A DNA stretch of 64,000 nucleotides from Lachnospiraceae bacterium. Lineage in GTDB: Bacteria > Bacillota > Clostridia > Lachnospirales > Lachnospiraceae. Below the pieces are notes generated by a model. It had not been told where the DNA came from. It saw only the letters and a program-made list of their open reading frames with translations, and made no database searches. This document shows positions 60,688 through 64,000 of this stretch, in pieces. Location: assembly GCA_014799465.1 (NCBI GenBank), contig JAAVHZ010000004.1:26131-90130 (forward strand). Direction: 5' to 3'. Numbering within the stretch: the stretch's first letter is position 1; every line of letters begins with the position of its first letter. A program made the translations under genes and the position numbers.

Positions 60688-60934
60688 ATTACCTACCTCC
60701 ATATTAACTTCGAGCGTCAGGAATTCCATTACAGAACCTCCGTCCAGTGACTTGCCTTCCACATAATACTTCTGCCACATCCAGCAGTCCGTGAACCGCT
60801 CCCACTATTATATTTTTAGTCGATGGCGACTGTCCCAACGGGTCTGTAAGCGTAACTGGATTTATCTGTGCATAACTGTACCCGTTAAGGCTTTGGCTGT
60901 TATCAATGTTAGTTACATCCTTATATGTAGGCAT
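60688..60934 (-). pseudogene. Rhs core end plus pretoxin with internal deletion
   Basis: SQSLNGYSYAQINPVTLTDPLGQSPSTKNIIVGAVHGLLDVA joined directly to MWQKYYVEGKSLDGGSVMEF in another frame. Confidence 0.8.
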
Positions 60935-60945
60935 GATTAAAGCAG

Positions 60946-61272
60946 TTATGACATATCATAAGAGGTATATCCATAACGATTTAATAACACTTGCATTTCG
61001 CTAAATTTATCTCTACTTTTTTTCTTTTTTAAAATCCCTTTAAACCTAAAATACAACTTTACTTTTTCCTTAGAATAAAATATAAAGTGTCTATCATCCC
61101 CTTCTGAAAAACGCAATGCAACACACACTGTATCTGTAACAATAATATTATTTTCTTTCGCCCATTCACATTTACATTCTTCAAACTCGACAAACTCTGC
61201 ATCAGAAAATAAAATCCCTGCTTTTTCAAAGCTTACTATATCTGAATAATTATATTCTTTCACATTAATCAC
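60946..61272 (-). CDS. Hypothetical immunity-like protein
   Basis: Abuts toxin-tip remnant upstream. Confidence 0.5.
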   Translation of the reverse strand: MINVKEYNYSDIVSFEKAGILFSDAEFVEFEECKCEWAKENNIIVTDTVCVALRFSEGDDRHFIFYSKEKVKLYFRFKGILKKKKSRDKFSEMQVLLNRYGYTSYDMS

Positions 61273-61275
61273 CTT

Positions 61276-61378
61276 TAGATATTATAATTTTTTATACATA
61301 TTGGTATATTTTCCATCCCTACTTTTTGTGCTGCTAACCATTTATGATGTCCATTTACAATTTCATATCCATCTTTGC
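61276..61378 (-). pseudogene. Orphan ParB-like toxin tip
   Basis: VNCKDGYEIVNGHHKWLAAQKVGMENIPICIKNYNI*. Confidence 0.55.
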
Positions 61379-61655
61379 AATTAACTTGTTTTGACAAGTT
61401 AATTTACATCCATGTTGGAAATAGCTGTTCTTCTAACAGAACACTAAGAACCTTCTGTCTTTTTACGCATGTCACAAACCATGTGACCCTGTGTCCGCTT
61501 TCTGCTGTTCTTTGGCAAATTATTATAATGATATTATTACTCTACTAGAATTTTAAGTTTATTATTTTTCTTATATACTCTGTTATATTTCAGCACTCTT
61601 TAACTAAAGTACCATAAATTTATATCCAAATTATATATTTGTACGAAAACATAAC

Positions 61656-61901
61656 TCATCTTATGTCAATATCTACTTGTAATTCATCAATACTATTATA
61701 TACTTTATTTCCACTTTCCAACATTTTAGCAATAATTGAATCGGATAATTCATCATCTTCAATTAAAAAGAACATAACTTCTTTTTCATTTAAATATAAG
61801 ATACTAATATCTAATTCATCATTAAGCAAAGCATACTTATCCTTATCTGATTCCCATATATAAGAGTATTCATTCAATGCATCCATATACTTAATCTCCA
61901 A
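61656..61901 (-). CDS. Putative immunity protein for the JAB-like toxin
   Basis: Overlaps the end of the toxin ORF 61891-62286. Confidence 0.55.
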   Translation of the reverse strand: MEIKYMDALNEYSYIWESDKDKYALLNDELDISILYLNEKEVMFFLIEDDELSDSIIAKMLESGNKVYNSIDELQVDIDIR

Positions 61902-62930
61902 TCAAACCATTTGTATTAAATCTAATATTTTCTTTTCCTATAGGTATAATTTCAGAGGTACGTTGTGGCAAACCAAATTCCTGATATCTTCTTAGCAATA
62001 TCTTATCTTTTCTACTAGGGTATGCTGTTCCACCTGGATGTGTATGATTAATCAACATAATATCGTTTGCTACAGGTACTTGAACAGAATTAATTGTACC
62101 AGAATATAAATAATACTGTCCCCCGCTACCATTAACTCCATTACCATATTTGTATACTTGTGCAAATTCAACACAATATTCCTGAGTTAAAAATGTCATT
62201 TCATCCTTTGTTAATCTTCTGGATATCTTAATACCAGCACTCTCTGGAATATTTGTAACATCTGTAACGCACCTCCCATCAGCCATATATCTGGTAAATG
62301 TTCCCTCTTTTAATGAACCACTACCACTCTTACCACCAACCAGAGCCCCCAGTTGTTATGCCGGATACTCTTCACCCCAGACTTAACTTTACCAGAAACC
62401 TTGTTTGTAACCCCACTCTCCTTAATCGACTTACAAATCTTATTCCCACTCTCGACCATGCCCTTACCTGACATCGCCATTCCAGCCATGTTAAGTCCAA
62501 GCATCAGGAATTCCATTGCAGAACTACCATCCAGTGACTTGCCTTCCACATAATACTTCTGCCACATCTCAGACCCGATATCTACTTCTTGCGATGTACA
62601 TATCGCAAAGCTCACCACATTCGACACAAACTTACCAGCCGTCTCAACTGCCTTCACTGCCTTTGCAAGTTTGCCTCCCATTACAACAACTTTAGTCGCA
62701 CCAAGCGTAACTCCTGCCAGCAGCGACAGTGATGCCATTCCATAATCATGGTTCACAAACGCATACAACGCCGCATTCAGCAGATTTGCTGCTATTCCTA
62801 TTCCTTCCGGTGAGCAGCCCACCACATCCAACAGTCCATGAACGGCTACCATTATTATGTCTTTAGCCGACGGTGACAGAATTCCCCTGCACACAACTGT
62901 ACCTGTTAAGGCTCTGGTTATTACTTATAA
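61891..62930 (-). pseudogene. Orphan Rhs tail: Rhs-core end, pretoxin, and JAB-like toxin tip, frameshifted
   Basis: NNQSLNRYSCVQG (core) ... HGLLDVVGCSPEGIG...EMWQKYYVEGKSLDGSSAMEF... then MADGRCVTDVT...INHTHPGGTAYPSRKDK in a different frame; C5 at 62346-62350. Confidence 0.75.
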
Positions 62931-62970
62931 TTCAAGCACTTTTTTCTTATTATATATCTATTATACAATT

Positions 62971-63366
62971 CTATATTGTATATGGATATATTAATATATC
63001 ATTACATTTTGACGAAAACATCACATAATCTCCCACCTTTATTTTTGTACTATTTTCTGGAATTTCAACCATTTCAAGCCAATCTGTATCAAATCGTATA
63101 TAATATACTTCTTCATCAATATCTTCACAGACTCCAATAAATAATACTGTATCATCTTTCAATATTACCTTAGTTGAAATATCTTCACCAGTAAGGTATG
63201 ATATTTCTTGATTAAAATCATTGATAGTCAATTCAACAAAATATTCATCACCTTTACTCGGTTTTACATTGCTTTTCCATATACCTTTTATTTCACCAAT
63301 TTCTATATCCGCATTTACAGTTATTATATTTTTTTCACAACTAATTGTACTTATAATTATTCTCAT
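62971..63366 (-). CDS. Putative immunity protein for the adjacent toxin
   Basis: ATG 63366 (MRIIISTISCEKN) overlaps the toxin 3' end. Confidence 0.55.
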   Translation of the reverse strand: MRIIISTISCEKNIITVNADIEIGEIKGIWKSNVKPSKGDEYFVELTINDFNQEISYLTGEDISTKVILKDDTVLFIGVCEDIDEEVYYIRFDTDWLEMVEIPENSTKIKVGDYVMFSSKCNDILIYPYTI

Positions 63367-64000
63367 TTTTTTGTATCCTTTGCAATTCATTTATTACATA
63401 ATCATCATACCAAGTTTCTTTATGATAGTGAAAATTCCTTGTACCCATGCTATTCATTTCATGTTCTCCAAATCTAATACTCCTTTTACCATCTTCAGAC
63501 CATATTCTATCCACTGACTTCTCACCTGTAAATGGATTAATATTCGTCTGATTTGAACCCAAAAATTCATCCCAATCATCAACTGCATTTTGAGGACGAA
63601 CAGATTTACCAGATTTGATTTCTATTTCAAGTCTATCATATTGACTATAACTTTTAACTTTATTAGCAGATATAACAGTTTTGTCTTTTGTAACATAAAA
63701 ATCTGTTTTGATAGAACTACTGCCACTATATCCACCAATCGGAGCACTAAAGTCCACAAAACCCCTGTTATCATACCAGAAACTCTTAACCCCAGACTTA
63801 ACCTTACCGGAAATCTTCCTTGTAACCCCGCTCTCCTTAATCGACTTACAAATCTTATTCCCACTCTCAACCATGCCCTTACCGGACATAGCCATTCCAG
63901 CCATATTAAGCCCAAGCGTCAGGAATTCCATTGCAGAACTACCATCCAGTGACTTGCCTTCCACATAATACTTCTGCCACATATCAGACCCGACATCTAC
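63341..64000 (-). CDS. C-terminal part of an Rhs/pretoxin polymorphic toxin, continues beyond the window
   Basis: DVGSDMWQKYYVEGKSLDGSSAMEFLTLGLNMAGMAMSGKG... with tip SIRFGEHEMNSMGTRNFHYHKETWYDDY; no upstream stop before window end. Confidence 0.75.
   Translation of the reverse strand, partial: VDVGSDMWQKYYVEGKSLDGSSAMEFLTLGLNMAGMAMSGKGMVESGNKICKSIKESGVTRKISGKVKSGVKSFWYDNRGFVDFSAPIGGYSGSSSIKTDFYVTKDKTVISANKVKSYSQYDRLEIEIKSGKSVRPQNAVDDWDEFLGSNQTNINPFTGEKSVDRIWSEDGKRSIRFGEHEMNSMGTRNFHYHKETWYDDYVINELQRIQKNENNYKYN

Noticed and set aside
61440-61520. Conserved sequence ACAGGGTCACATGGTTTGTGACATGCGTAAAAAGACAGAAGG as a structured RNA
   Set aside because: It contains small complementary pieces (CATGGTTTGTGACATG) but no convincing stem or second copy in the window; only the flanking CTGCTGTTC-type repeat is supported
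1-64000. tRNA, rRNA and CRISPR arrays
   Set aside because: No recognisable tRNA cloverleaf, rRNA segment or regular direct-repeat array seen by eye; a tRNAscan/Infernal/CRISPR scan would be needed to exclude them formally
52900-64000. Prophage or integrative element
   Set aside because: No integrase, terminase, capsid, relaxase or transposase ORFs seen; content is explained by Rhs tip/immunity exchange

Overview
Low-GC Firmicutes window, Lachnospiraceae-like by gene content (genus not determined). It reads as chromosomal housekeeping and envelope genes interrupted by accessory modules: (i) an LCP-family gene and a GT2 gene facing each other across two unusual hairpin elements; (ii) an Rhs/YD-repeat polymorphic toxin (4409-9712) with an immunity candidate and a displaced JAB-like toxin tip; (iii) Fur/ZnuA-like genes, rRNA methyltransferases, MATE, D,D-carboxypeptidase, DUF1016 nuclease, two-component system, Na/Pi symporter, GT, UDP-sugar dehydrogenase and a large Ig-like (Big_2) surface protein; (iv) a rearranged agr-type quorum-sensing locus (34.1-37.1 kb) with an unannotated AgrD-like propeptide divergent from agrC-agrA-agrB and probably leading an operon with a small secreted protein and an ABC transporter; (v) a small sigma-factor module with two 203-aa paralogues and GAAC-N4-GTTC (SOS-box-like) sites at the promoters; (vi) a cell-surface polysaccharide cluster (40.8-52.6 kb); (vii) an 11-kb Rhs toxin/immunity graveyard (52.9-64 kb) with repeated pretoxin segments, decayed Rhs-core ends, orphan toxin tips and many small immunity-like genes. 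The strongest candidates for undescribed biology are the agr-secreted protein-ABC unit, the sigma factor/203-aa paralogue module, the paired hairpin elements with covarying stems near 1.7-2.0 kb, and the Rhs recombination scars. All family calls are from reading translated sequence; no database search was run.
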